From: an uncultured Rhodospirillales bacterium
GTDB taxonomy: Bacteria > Pseudomonadota > Alphaproteobacteria > Azospirillales > Azospirillaceae
Direction of reading: 5' to 3'
DNA: 41,309 bases
Assembly (NCBI GenBank): GCA_903856295.1
Contig: CAIOBP010000003.1
Span: forward strand, 1 to 41,309
The translations under genes were made by a program, and so were the position numbers. Below the pieces are notes generated by a model that worked only from the letters and a program-made list of their open reading frames with translations, did not search any database and was not told the DNA's origin. Positions 1 to 7,962 of this stretch are shown piece by piece; position 1 is the stretch's first letter, and each line of letters begins with the position of its first letter.

Positions 1-123
1 GAGGGCATCAACAGCTTGGTCCAGGCAGCCAAGGCCAAGGCACGGGGATACCGCTCTACCCGCAACCTGGCCGCGATAATCTACCTCGTCGCCGGAAAGC
101 TAGAACTCAAGCTACCCACGTGA
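1..123 (+). CDS. ISL3-family transposase, C-terminal fragment
   Basis: Frame 1 is open from the window edge to TGA at 121-123 and gives 40 residues that start EGINSLVQAAKAKARGYRST and end in a hydrophobic stretch followed by KLELKLPT. The pattern 'N-x-L-V/I-Q-x-A-K-x-K-A-R-G-Y-R' is typical of the C-terminus of ISL3-type DDE transposases, just after the last catalytic acidic residue. The 5' part is beyond the left edge, so whether the enzyme is intact is unknown. The stop lies within the terminal inverted repeat, as is common in compact IS elements. Confidence 0.75.
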   Translation, partial: EGINSLVQAAKAKARGYRSTRNLAAIIYLVAGKLELKLPT

Positions 124-137
124 AACAGCGAAGAGCC
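121..137 (+). repeat. Terminal inverted repeat (right end) of the ISL3-like element
   Basis: The sequence TGAAACAGCGAAGAGCC is the reverse complement of a GGCTCTTC-starting end, as seen at ISL3-family termini. Only the right end is in the window, so its match to a left end cannot be tested. Confidence 0.6.
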
Positions 138-159
138 CTTTTTTGGGTGCTATTGTCGC

Positions 160-2019
160 GTGTACAAGGACGAAATCTTGCCACACTCAATCTCACGCTT
201 GCTCTTGGAAGCCATCACACACCACCAGCAGGGAAGGGGTGCTGAGGCAAAAGAAATATATTTAAAAATTATTGCATTAGATCAAAATAATGCCGCTGCA
301 TTAAATAACCTTGCCCTGATAATTGGCGGAGATGACGGTATCGATTTGCTGTCACGAGCATTGGCTCTAAAACCAGATTATCTTGATGCCTCAAACAATC
401 TGCATGTCGCTCTTCATCGTGCGGGATTGTCGCTTGCGGTTCAGGGAATGTATGAGAAGGCCGCTCCTTACCTGCTGCGAGCCCTATCCCTGAAGCCTGA
501 TCATAAAGAGACACGGAGGAATGCGCTTTCAGTCGTCACTCACCTGGGGTTGGCGGCGCTAGCCAAGGGAAGCAACAAAGACGCCAGCGGTTGGCTCGAC
601 CAGTTGCTGAAAGTTGCCCCAGATATTGTGGAGGCCAATGTTCTACACTGTATATTGACATTGCCTCGCATTTTTTCCGATGAGGCGCAAGTCGAAACCC
701 AAAGAAAAGCTTATTCACAATCATTGATAGCGCTTCGTCAAGCTTATGACCGCACGCCAGGGGCGGATTGGGAAAACGCCATCGGCGTCGCTCTGCCGTT
801 TTACCTCCCGTATCAGGGTGAGGATGATCGCGAATTACAGAGCATCTATGGGAATCTTGTTTGCAGAATTATGGCCGATCGATATCCACCAGCAAATCTG
901 GCCGGGCCGCCGACAGACGGAGAACCAATCCGAATCGGGATTGTCAGCGACTTTTTTCGCCAGCACTCCAATTGGAAAATTCCGATCAAGGGTTGGGTCA
1001 GTCAGATTGACAAGAATAAGTTTAGGCTTTTTGGCTACCATACCAGTCATGACCATGATTGCGAAACAAGTATCGCGGCCAGTTTTTTTGAGAGATTTGT
1101 CCAGGGACCGCTTTCTATCCCGGACTGGCGCACGGAAATTGCCACTGACCGCCCTCATATCCTGATCTATCCTGAGATCGGCATTGCGGCAATGCCCTTG
1201 AAATTGGCAGGACTCCGCTTGGCCCCCATACAATGTACGTCCTGGGGGCAACCTGTCACAAGCGGCATGCCGACCATTGACTACTATCTCAGTAGCGATC
1301 TCATGGAAGTTAATGATTCTGACAAATATTATACCGAGCAACTCATACGCCTGCCCAACCTGTCGATATATTATCAACCACAGCCACAGCCATCGCTCCC
1401 GCTCCCACTGACACGCGATCAATTTTGCCTGAATTCGAAGAATGTTGTTTACTGGTGCGGGCAAAACTTATCAAAATTTCTCCCAAAATACGACAGCGTC
1501 TTTCCAAGAATTGCGCAACATGTTCAGGCAAGCAGATTCATATTTCATGAACCCCCATTTGGGAAAGACTATACCGAAATATTCCAATCCAGGCTTTGCA
1601 AAGCCTTCAATAACTTTGGATTGAACTCGGATGATCATTGTATCATCCTTCCAACAGTCCCCTTCGAAATCTTTTCATCGATTCAGAAGCTGTGCGACGT
1701 CATTCTGGATAGCATCGATTGGTCTGGATGCAACACAACCCTGGAAAGCCTGCTTCATGATATTCCGATCGTGACGGCGCCAGGGGCGTTTATGCGCGGC
1801 CGCCACACATCGGCCATTCTCAATATGATGGGCGTAACGGAAACAATTGCCTCGGGCATTGATGGCTACGTGGAAATATCGACTAAACTTGGCCTTGATC
1901 CGGCATGGCGGCAGTTTATAAGGACTAAAATGGCTCTAAATGTGCACAAGGTATATTCAGACAAGTCCTGCATCTCTGGGCTTGAGTCTTTTTTTGTATC
2001 GGCAACCAAAGCGTTGTAA
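160..2019 (+). CDS. TPR-repeat O-GlcNAc-transferase-like glycosyltransferase (GT41/SPINDLY type)
   Basis: The 619-aa protein has TPR-like helices over about residues 15-165 (motifs such as AEAKEIYLKIIALD and AAPYLLRALSLKP). A two-lobed GT41 domain follows. The N-lobe motif GIVSDFFRQHSNW (about 260-272) holds the His found at this place in OGT-type enzymes; the C-lobe has QCTSWGQPVTSGMPTIDY and SGCNTTLESLLHDIPIVTAPG (from about 522). The family transfers sugar from a nucleotide donor to protein Ser/Thr; bacterial members often modify flagellins or surface proteins. The substrate here is unknown. GTG at 160 is used because it precedes the first TPR, but there is no good ribosome site and the frame stays open back to the transposase stop, so the IS may have removed the original 5' end. 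The gene is clearly AT-richer than its neighbours, which suggests transfer. Confidence 0.85.
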   Translation: MYKDEILPHSISRLLLEAITHHQQGRGAEAKEIYLKIIALDQNNAAALNNLALIIGGDDGIDLLSRALALKPDYLDASNNLHVALHRAGLSLAVQGMYEKAAPYLLRALSLKPDHKETRRNALSVVTHLGLAALAKGSNKDASGWLDQLLKVAPDIVEANVLHCILTLPRIFSDEAQVETQRKAYSQSLIALRQAYDRTPGADWENAIGVALPFYLPYQGEDDRELQSIYGNLVCRIMADRYPPANLAGPPTDGEPIRIGIVSDFFRQHSNWKIPIKGWVSQIDKNKFRLFGYHTSHDHDCETSIAASFFERFVQGPLSIPDWRTEIATDRPHILIYPEIGIAAMPLKLAGLRLAPIQCTSWGQPVTSGMPTIDYYLSSDLMEVNDSDKYYTEQLIRLPNLSIYYQPQPQPSLPLPLTRDQFCLNSKNVVYWCGQNLSKFLPKYDSVFPRIAQHVQASRFIFHEPPFGKDYTEIFQSRLCKAFNNFGLNSDDHCIILPTVPFEIFSSIQKLCDVILDSIDWSGCNTTLESLLHDIPIVTAPGAFMRGRHTSAILNMMGVTETIASGIDGYVEISTKLGLDPAWRQFIRTKMALNVHKVYSDKSCISGLESFFVSATKAL

Positions 2020-2052
2020 CCAGTTTCATCTCCCGCCCCTCCACACCCCGCT

Positions 2053-2922
2053 CTAATAACGCCCGATCAGACTCCGCCAGCACAGCAGCAGTGGCGCCAG
2101 CGGTTGGCGCTGAACCCGTGCCGCCGTGACGTCGCACCCGGCGCGGCCCAATGCTTTCAGATACATCTCGGCAAGCGGGGCTTGCAGGAACGCCGGCAAG
2201 GCCGCTTGGGGCACCTGCCTCGCCGGACGTCTCGCCTCGTCGAGATGGTGACGGGCCAAGGTCGCGATTTCGGCAACCAGCGGTGCCAGGGCGTGGGAAT
2301 CAAGGCTTCTGCCGGTCGCGGCGCAGGGTAGAATGCGGTGGCGGGCAAAAAGCTCTGCTGGCAGCATCGTCCGGTTGTGCGCGGCGTGAAACGGCACCGC
2401 CCGCAGTTGGCCGGTCAGCGCCCAGGCGAGTCCGATGTGACGCCCGGCCGCCGCTGCCGCCGCCCTGCCGGCCTCGGGCCAGCCAGCCGCCCCCAGCACC
2501 TCAAGGAACAACGCCACCAGCGGCGCTGAACTGGCTTCGGCATAGGCGGTGAAAGCGTCGAGACCGGAGAAGGGATGCTCCTCCAGATCGGCCTCGCGCG
2601 CATCGATCAGGGTGTCGAAATGCCCCCGGCTGAGGTGGTGACCACGAATTGCGGCCCCGAGTGGGCCGGCCACCGGATGACCACCCAGCGCCGAGTCTGA
2701 AGTGCCGATCGCCTTGATGGTATCGCGCCACCACTGGAGGCGGATACGGCCCATCATCGGCTCGCGCACCAAATCACGGATGCGGGCGATCTCGGCATTG
2801 AAGGCCAGCAGCGCGAACAACGCCTCGCGCCGGTCAGCGGGAGCGAAGAGGCAAGTCAGGTATCGGTCGCGATCGGCGCGGCGCGCCTCCTGACCGCAGG
2901 GTGACAGCTGATCTTTCGGCAC
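2053..2922 (-). CDS. Squalene/phytoene synthase family protein, NDUFAF6-like (probably non-catalytic)
   Basis: The 289-aa protein has the fold signature of the squalene/phytoene synthase superfamily: RDRYLTCLFAPADRREALFA near the N-terminus, then FNAEIARIRDLV and MGRIRLQWWRD. The two Asp-rich motifs that bind magnesium-diphosphate in true synthases are absent: EIARIRDLV stands at the first, and LAWALTGQLRAVP at the second. This pattern is typical of NDUFAF6-type proteins, whose mitochondrial member helps assemble complex I. I therefore infer an assembly or accessory role rather than terpenoid synthesis. The start is GTG, preceded by an AAGGGGG ribosome site. It is convergent with the glycosyltransferase gene. 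No carotenoid or hopanoid genes are nearby. Confidence 0.8.
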   Translation of the reverse strand: MPKDQLSPCGQEARRADRDRYLTCLFAPADRREALFALLAFNAEIARIRDLVREPMMGRIRLQWWRDTIKAIGTSDSALGGHPVAGPLGAAIRGHHLSRGHFDTLIDAREADLEEHPFSGLDAFTAYAEASSAPLVALFLEVLGAAGWPEAGRAAAAAAGRHIGLAWALTGQLRAVPFHAAHNRTMLPAELFARHRILPCAATGRSLDSHALAPLVAEIATLARHHLDEARRPARQVPQAALPAFLQAPLAEMYLKALGRAGCDVTAARVQRQPLAPLLLCWRSLIGRY

Positions 2923-3148
2923 CGCGCCCCCTTTTAAACTCTCTGGACTCGTTCGAAACTCGACGTTAACGCCCTGAAAATATGTTGGCCATCGGGATTT
3001 TTATCGCTGCAACGCGGTATTGCGCCTTTTCAAATCCACAATCATGCGCGATATCTCTTGGTGTTCGGGCTCGGGCTACCGGGGGCTTCAGCCACCCTGC
3101 CCCGGCCCTCCCGGGTTTCTTCCCCTCAGCCAGTCGAAAGGTCTTTCC

Positions 3149-3748
3149 ATGGCATTCGAACTCGCCCCGCTGCCCTACGCTCACGACGCCCTTGAGCCGC
3201 ATACCTCGTCGCAGACCTTGCATCTGCACCACGGCAAGCACCTGCAGACCTACGTCACCAACCTCAACAACCTGACCAAGGACAGCCCGCTGGCGTCCCT
3301 CAGCGTTGTCGACGTGGTGAAGGCCACCGTCGGCAAGGCCGACCAGCAGGGCATTTTCAACAATGCCGGCCAGATCTACAACCACGACCTGTTTTTCGCC
3401 TGCATGAAGCCGAATGGCGGCGGCGCGATTCCGGCCGCGCTCGAAGCCAAGCTGATCGCCGATTTCGGCAGTGTCGCCGCCTTCAAGGAGGCCTTCCATC
3501 AGGCCGGCCTCACCCAGTTCGGCAGCGGTTGGGCTTGGCTGGTGCTCGACGGCGGCAAGCTGTCGGTGACCAAGACCGGCAACGCCGACACCCCGATCGC
3601 CCATGGCAAGACGCCGATTCTGGTCTGCGACGTTTGGGAGCACGCCTACTACGTCGATTTCCAGAACCGCCGCGCCGACTTCCTCAAGGCGTTCCTTGAG
3701 AATCTGGTCGACTGGGACGCCGCCGCCGCGCGTTTGGCTGCGGCTTAA
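3149..3748 (+). CDS. sodB: Superoxide dismutase [Fe]
   Basis: This 199-aa cytoplasmic enzyme converts superoxide to oxygen and hydrogen peroxide. The expected metal ligands are all present: His27 (in LHLHHGKH), His79 (in YNHDLFF), Asp161 and His165 (in CDVWEHAYYVDFQNRR). QFGSGWAWLV is also conserved. Residues around the active site favour iron, although cambialistic use cannot be excluded from sequence. ATG at 3149 is chosen because it gives the standard N-terminus MAFELAPLPYAHDALEP and follows a GAAAGG ribosome site; the longer open frame upstream is not conserved-looking. A GC hairpin follows the gene. Confidence 0.95.
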   Translation: MAFELAPLPYAHDALEPHTSSQTLHLHHGKHLQTYVTNLNNLTKDSPLASLSVVDVVKATVGKADQQGIFNNAGQIYNHDLFFACMKPNGGGAIPAALEAKLIADFGSVAAFKEAFHQAGLTQFGSGWAWLVLDGGKLSVTKTGNADTPIAHGKTPILVCDVWEHAYYVDFQNRRADFLKAFLENLVDWDAAAARLAAA

Positions 3749-3765
3749 GTTCCGCCACTCCTTTG

Positions 3766-3789
3766 CCTCCCCTGCCTCGGCGGGGGAGG
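3766..3789 (+). terminator. GC-rich hairpin after sodB
   Basis: CCTCCCC and GGGGAGG form a 7-bp stem around a 10-nt loop, 18 nt after the sodB stop. There is no T-run directly behind it; a run of six T lies about 20 nt further on. It may be a weak or Rho-assisted terminator. Confidence 0.4.
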
Positions 3790-3860
3790 ATGGGCGATCC
3801 GTCTGGCATTTTTTAGCTGGTCCAGCCAGACTGTAGGACGATGGTCAAGTGGAGGAGATG

Positions 3861-4094
3861 ATGCAGTCGGCCCTCGAGGTGCGGGTAACCAATCTGGAAA
3901 ACGCGCTGCTCAACCTCTCAGCCGCGACCATGAGTCTTGTGTTTGCCATTGCACGTCCTCCGGCATCTTCCGACGCGAATACAATAGCGGAAAATATCGA
4001 TCCCACAGAAGCGGTTAGTCGGGCCATCCAGTATCTGCGGACAACCTCGGAACTTGTGAGCGGAGAACATGCCCCAGGACCCGACGAACCTTGA
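3861..4094 (+). CDS. Small hypothetical protein (first of three overlapping small genes)
   Basis: The frame encodes 77 residues starting MQSALEVRVTNLENALLNLS, an amphipathic and coiled-coil-like N-terminus, and ending in an acidic, Pro-containing tail (GEHAPGPDEP). GGAGG at 3851-3855 sits 5 nt before ATG 3861; ATG 3858 and GTG 3849 are alternatives. No known domain is recognised. Its end overlaps the next small frame by 26 nt, which suggests translational coupling. A longer antisense frame crosses the same region but lacks any recognisable protein sequence, so this strand is preferred. Confidence 0.5.
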   Translation: MQSALEVRVTNLENALLNLSAATMSLVFAIARPPASSDANTIAENIDPTEAVSRAIQYLRTTSELVSGEHAPGPDEP

Positions 4095-4209
4095 CACGTC
4101 CCGTACCCTCCGTTGGATAGAGGCAATGGCGCAGCGGGGCCGCAAGGTTGACGATCCGTCTGGACCACCCCATGATGTGGTGGCATGGATGACCTTTTGC
4201 GCCGCGTAA
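4069..4209 (+). CDS. 46-aa hypothetical protein overlapping both neighbours
   Basis: A short frame starts at ATG 4069, just after GAGCGGAG, and reads MPQDPTNLDTSRTLRWIEAM and so on, ending DVVAWMTFCAA before TAA at 4207-4209. It overlaps the upstream small gene by 26 nt and the downstream one by 25 nt, each in a different frame. The composition is protein-like, with a Trp-Ile-Glu amphipathic segment and low repetition. The spacing of the ribosome site to ATG is short (about 3 nt). No family is recognised. It may be a real coupled gene or a chance frame. Confidence 0.4.
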   Translation: MPQDPTNLDTSRTLRWIEAMAQRGRKVDDPSGPPHDVVAWMTFCAA

Positions 4210-4397
4210 CCGCCCTCGAAGGCGACCTGAAAGAGATCAAGGCCGACTTGAAGGCTTTGACGCGGGGACAGTCGGTTATCGAGTGCAAGCTCTCAAACAT
4301 GCCAACGACGTTCCTGATGCTGACATGGTTCGTTGGCATTGCGCTCGGCCTTACGGGCTTGGTGTTCACCATCGCCCGCACGGTCGGAGCGCATTAA
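4185..4397 (+). CDS. Small coiled-coil membrane protein
   Basis: The 70-aa protein begins MDDLLRRVTALEGDLKEIKA, a heptad-like coiled coil over residues 1-40. One transmembrane helix follows (LMLTWFVGIALGLTGLVFTIA), then a short basic end. This layout, a short coiled coil plus a C-terminal membrane helix, is common in small proteobacterial and phage-derived proteins of unknown role. It overlaps the preceding 46-aa frame by 25 nt. Its stop codon overlaps the secF stop on the other strand by 4 nt. The predicted place is the inner membrane with the coiled coil in the cytoplasm; function is unknown. Confidence 0.65.
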   Translation: MDDLLRRVTALEGDLKEIKADLKALTRGQSVIECKLSNMPTTFLMLTWFVGIALGLTGLVFTIARTVGAH

Positions 4398-5353
4398 CCC
4401 CCCGTTGTTCCCTCCGATGCCGCCGCGTCCTGCTCCGTGAGCGATCCGCGCCGCAGCCGGCCCTCGCCGAGGAACAGCAGAATCGGCGCCGCGATGAAGA
4501 TCGAGGACGAGGTGCCGATGACGATGCCGAACAGCAGCACCCAGGCGAATTCCTCCAGCGCCTCGCCACCGAACAGCGCCAGGGGCAGGCAGGCCAAAAA
4601 CACGGTCATCGAGGTGCCGAGAGTTCGGTTCAACGTCTCGTTGATCGAGCGGTCGATCAACTCGCGCAGGGGCAATTTCTTGTAAATACGCAGATTCTCG
4701 CGCACCCGATCATAGACCACCACCTTGTCGTTGATCGAATAGCCCATGATGGTCAAAATCGCCGCGATAGCGGTGAGATTGAACTGTAAGTCGGTAATGG
4801 CGTAAAAGCCGACGGTTTTGGTGATATCGAGGATCAACGTCACCACCGCACCGAGCCCGAACTGCCATTCGAACCGGAACCAGATGTAAATCAGCATGGC
4901 CACAATCGCGAGGCCAAGCGCCAGCATGCCGTTGCGGAACAACTCGCCACTCACCGAGGCGCCCACCGCCTCGACCCGGCGAATCTGGGTGCCGGCGAAA
5001 TTCTTATTGAGCGCGCCGCGCACCTTTTCCACCGCCGCCTGCTGGGCCTGATCGCCGCCGGCTTGGCGTTCGAAGCGAATCAGCACGTCCTGGGGCGAGC
5101 CGAATTGCTGCAAAGCCACCTGCCCCAGCCCGAGATGGCTGAGACTGCCGCGCAATGCCGGGAAGTCGGTGACCTGGGGAGTGCGCGCCTCGATCACGAC
5201 ACCGCCAACGAAGTCGATGCCGTAATTAAGGCCAGGATAGAAGAACAGAATGACCGAGAGCGTGCTCAAAACCGCCGAAACGATCAGCCCGGCATAGCGT
5301 CCCTTCATAAACGGAATATTGGTGTCGTCGGGGGCCAAACGAAGCCGAAACAT
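4394..5353 (-). CDS. secF: Protein translocase subunit SecF
   Basis: SecF (319 aa) is an inner-membrane partner of SecD that uses the proton gradient to help pull exported proteins through SecYEG. The N-terminus shows the first transmembrane helix and the conserved LNYGIDFVGGVVIEAR segment; a periplasmic domain follows, then the five-helix RND-like bundle with GYSINDKVVVYDRVREN and SINETLNRTLGTSMTVF. The length is typical. It lies 62 nt downstream of secD in the same direction, and ends by overlapping the stop of the small coiled-coil gene. Expression is most likely from the promoter before yajC. Confidence 0.97.
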   Translation of the reverse strand: MFRLRLAPDDTNIPFMKGRYAGLIVSAVLSTLSVILFFYPGLNYGIDFVGGVVIEARTPQVTDFPALRGSLSHLGLGQVALQQFGSPQDVLIRFERQAGGDQAQQAAVEKVRGALNKNFAGTQIRRVEAVGASVSGELFRNGMLALGLAIVAMLIYIWFRFEWQFGLGAVVTLILDITKTVGFYAITDLQFNLTAIAAILTIMGYSINDKVVVYDRVRENLRIYKKLPLRELIDRSINETLNRTLGTSMTVFLACLPLALFGGEALEEFAWVLLFGIVIGTSSSIFIAAPILLFLGEGRLRRGSLTEQDAAASEGTTGG

Positions 5354-5415
5354 GGGAATGCCTCTCGGTATGTAGTCCTGTGCGTCAAAAGCCGTTCTAT
5401 TTCATCCACCCTGCC

Positions 5416-7026
5416 CTAAACCGGCAGCGTCTGCGGCCGCTTCCAGCGCAACCAACTCACCATCATCAAGCGCGCCAGCACGGTGGCGGTGAACATCGAG
5501 GTCAGGATGCCGAAGCTGATGGTGACCGCGAACCCCTTGACCGGTCCGGAGCCGAGAGCGAACAGCAGCAGCATCTTGATCAGCGTCGTCAGGTTGGCAT
5601 CGACGATGGTCGAAAACGCCCGCCTGAAACCGGCCTCCATGGCCGCGAACGGCGACTTGCCCTTGCGGGTTTCCTCACGGATGCGCTCGTTGATCAGAAT
5701 ATTGGCGTCCACCGACATGCCGAGGGTCAGCAGAATGCCAGCGAGACCGGGCAGGGTCAGTGTTGCCTGAAGGATCGAAAGCACGCCCAGGGTCAGGATC
5801 AGGTTGAACAACAGGGCGACGTTAGCCATCAAGCCAAAGAGACCATATGCCGCGGCCATGTAGGTGATGACCAGCAGAAAGCCGGCGATGATCGAGTAGA
5901 AACCGGCCTTGATGGCGTCGGCGCCAAGGTCCGGACCGATCGAGCGTTCCTCAATGATCGTCAGCGGCGCCGGCAGCGCGCCCGCTCGCAGCAGCACCGC
6001 GAGATCGTTGGCGCTCTGAGCGGTGAAATGGCCGCTGATCTGGCCGCGCCCGCCCAGAATCGGCTCGCGGATGACCGGGGCGCTGATCACCTTGTTGTCG
6101 AGCACGATCGCGAAGGGGCGCCCGACATTGGCCTTGGTGACCTCAGCGAAACGCCGGCCGCCGATCGAGTCGAACTCGAAATTGACGATCCACTCATTGG
6201 TCTGGCTGTTGGCGCCGGCGCGAGCATCGGTCAGGTTGCCGCCATCGACCTCGATGCGCTTGCGCACCAAGTGACGCGCCGGCCCCATCGAGCGACGGTC
6301 GACGTCGGTGCTGGGCAGAAGTTCGAAGCCCGGCGGCACCCGGCCGCTCGCCGCCTCGCTGTCGGACCCGAGCAGGCGGAAGGTCAGCTTGGCGGTCTGG
6401 CCCAGCAGGCGCTTGATGCGGTCAGGATCGTCGACACCGGGCAATTGCACCAGAATCCGGTTCTCGCCCTGACGGGCGATGGTCGGTTCGTTGACGCCGG
6501 TCTCGTCGATGCGACGGCGGATGATCTCGATCGACTGCTCGACCGCGCGGGCCGCCTTGTCGTGCAGCGCCGCCTCGACCAGGGTAATAACACCGTTGCC
6601 TTCGGGACTGATGTCGATCTGCAACTCGCTGATGCCACCGCCCAGCGCCGAACCGCCGACCGTGTTGGACAGGGTCTTGAGGTCCTTCAGCGCCGCCTCG
6701 CGGTCCTTGGGATCGCGCAGGGTGAAGGTCACCGACCGGTCGTCGTTGGTCAGGTTGACATACCCGATGTTGGCGGTGCGGAACTGGCCGCGCACCCCGT
6801 CCTGGAGCGACCCCAGCCGCTCCTTGACCACCGTCGGCATGTCGACCTCAAGCAGCAGGTACGAACCGCCGCGAAGATCGAGGCCAAGGTGAATCTGGCG
6901 ATGTGGGAGCCAGGGCGGCAGGCTGGCCGAGGTCTCGCGGCTGAGGAAGTTCGGCAGAGTGAAAACCAGCCCGGCCAAACACACACCAATGATCGTGTAG
7001 ACTTTCCAGCGAGCGAAGAAGAGCAT
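5416..7026 (-). CDS. secD: Protein translocase subunit SecD
   Basis: SecD (536 aa) forms the SecDF-YajC complex at the inner membrane. Visible features are an N-terminal transmembrane helix (KVYTIIGVCLAGLVFTLPNF), the LGLDLRGGSYLLLEVD signature, a large periplasmic P1 region, and a C-terminal six-helix domain with GMSVDANILINERIREE and the NLTTLIKMLLLF segment. All core motifs are intact and the length is standard. It follows yajC after 24 nt and precedes secF, the classic order. The long open frames on the opposite strand are GC-driven shadows. Confidence 0.97.
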   Translation of the reverse strand: MLFFARWKVYTIIGVCLAGLVFTLPNFLSRETSASLPPWLPHRQIHLGLDLRGGSYLLLEVDMPTVVKERLGSLQDGVRGQFRTANIGYVNLTNDDRSVTFTLRDPKDREAALKDLKTLSNTVGGSALGGGISELQIDISPEGNGVITLVEAALHDKAARAVEQSIEIIRRRIDETGVNEPTIARQGENRILVQLPGVDDPDRIKRLLGQTAKLTFRLLGSDSEAASGRVPPGFELLPSTDVDRRSMGPARHLVRKRIEVDGGNLTDARAGANSQTNEWIVNFEFDSIGGRRFAEVTKANVGRPFAIVLDNKVISAPVIREPILGGRGQISGHFTAQSANDLAVLLRAGALPAPLTIIEERSIGPDLGADAIKAGFYSIIAGFLLVITYMAAAYGLFGLMANVALLFNLILTLGVLSILQATLTLPGLAGILLTLGMSVDANILINERIREETRKGKSPFAAMEAGFRRAFSTIVDANLTTLIKMLLLFALGSGPVKGFAVTISFGILTSMFTATVLARLMMVSWLRWKRPQTLPV

Positions 7027-7050
7027 GATCCGAGCGTCCCGATCGGGCAG

Positions 7051-7407
7051 TTATTTCTTGGAGTCCTCGGCGTCGGCCTTGGTGGGCTCGGTCCTGGCCA
7101 GCACGGTGGCGATGGTCGAGCGAACCACCCGCACCCGCACCCCCTCGGCGATCTCAACCGAGATTTCGTCGTCGCCACCAACCCGGGTCACGGTGCCGAT
7201 CAGGCCGCCGGCGGTGACGATGCGGTCGCCACGGCGCAGGGCATCGACCATGGTCTTGTGTTCTTTCAACTTTTTCTGCTGGGGCTTGATCAGCAGAAAA
7301 TAGAACACCACGAAGATCATAATGAGCGGCAGGAACGACATGAAGTCGATCGCCGGCGAAGGGGCGACGCCGCCCGCCGCCTGGGCATAGGCTGTGGATA
7401 TCAACAT
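7051..7407 (-). CDS. yajC: Preprotein translocase subunit YajC
   Basis: The 118-aa protein has a short N-terminal segment rich in Ala and Gly, one transmembrane helix (PLIMIFVVFYFLLIKPQQKK) and a cytoplasmic domain with LRRGDRIVTAGGLIGTVTRV, the YajC hallmark. It is the small accessory subunit of SecDF. The C-terminal tail is charged (Lys/Glu/Asp). ATG 7407 fits the family N-terminus. It is the first gene of yajC-secD-secF; a good -35/-10 pair lies about 75-100 nt upstream. Confidence 0.95.
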   Translation of the reverse strand: MLISTAYAQAAGGVAPSPAIDFMSFLPLIMIFVVFYFLLIKPQQKKLKEHKTMVDALRRGDRIVTAGGLIGTVTRVGGDDEISVEIAEGVRVRVVRSTIATVLARTEPTKADAEDSKK

Positions 7408-7478
7408 CCCTGAATTCCTCGTGCGTGACCGTGCCGCGCCCTGGCAGGCGCGGGGCCGCGGAAAGTGCGGACGCCCGG

Positions 7479-7506
7479 ACTATAGCGACCGGAACGGCCG
7501 TTGCAA
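7479..7506 (-). promoter_or_regulatory. Candidate promoter of yajC-secD-secF
   Basis: On the minus strand TTGCAA (7506-7501) is followed after 16 nt by TATAGT (7484-7479), a good match to the housekeeping sigma consensus. Transcription would start near 7472, leaving a leader of about 65 nt before the yajC ATG. Confidence 0.5.
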
Positions 7507-7926
7507 CGGAATATGCCGCCCACCCGCGTCACCGCGTAGCGTCGGAGGCATCGCCCCCGACGGCGCCATATTAAAGGTAACGGATTTCTTAATGCGATTT
7601 CGGGGCCGACTCCGATGCCGGAGGATTCGGCCGTACCTGTGCCGTACTTGTCCAAGTACACCCGGGAAAGCGGCCGCTATCCGGCCGAAGTCGCGAGTAT
7701 GCCGTAAGGATGTCGATTGTATGCCGATGCCAACACCAATCATGGTGGGTCAATCGGTTAGCCTGCCCTTGATCTTGTCGCTGCAGCGCAGCGCCGAGTC
7801 GCCCCTGCGACGAAGCGGCGGGCGTACGTGTCGGCGATAAATTGCTGTAGACACCGGCGTTTTCTTTGCATACTTTGCGGCGGTTCCGGAAGCTGGCGTC
7901 CGATGGCGTTTACAAGCTCCGGAATC

Positions 7927-7962
7927 CGGGAACCGGGCGCTCTTTAATAAAACCGGTTCCGG
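7927..7962. repeat. Inverted repeat upstream of the coiled-coil membrane protein gene
   Basis: CGGGAACCGG (7927-7936) pairs at 9 of 10 positions with CCGGTTCCGG (7953-7962) around a 16-nt AT-rich centre containing TTTAATAAAA. Related TTCCGGAA (7884-7891) and TCCGGAA (7918-7924) elements lie just upstream. This could be an operator or a transcript hairpin; no factor is assigned. Confidence 0.45.

Larger units (their letters stand above)
1..137 (+). mobile_element. Right end of an ISL3-family insertion sequence (partial)
   Basis: The first 123 bases encode the C-terminus of an ISL3-like transposase. The stop codon lies inside a terminal sequence (121-137) whose reverse complement begins GGCTCTTCGCTGTTT, the kind of inverted-repeat end known from ISL3 elements. 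The element therefore ends at about 137. ISL3 elements usually make 8-bp target duplications, which would be 138-145 here; the left copy is outside the window, so this cannot be checked. Confidence 0.75.

Noticed and set aside
3845-4381. 178-aa minus-strand frame over the tiny-gene cluster
   Set aside because: No recognisable motif; the plus-strand frames have ribosome sites and a clear coiled coil with membrane helix. Not fully excluded.
5380-7413. 677-aa plus-strand open frame opposite secD and yajC
   Set aside because: It is antisense to well conserved secD/yajC, rich in Arg/Gln/Asp/Gly without domains, and arises from GC-biased codon use.
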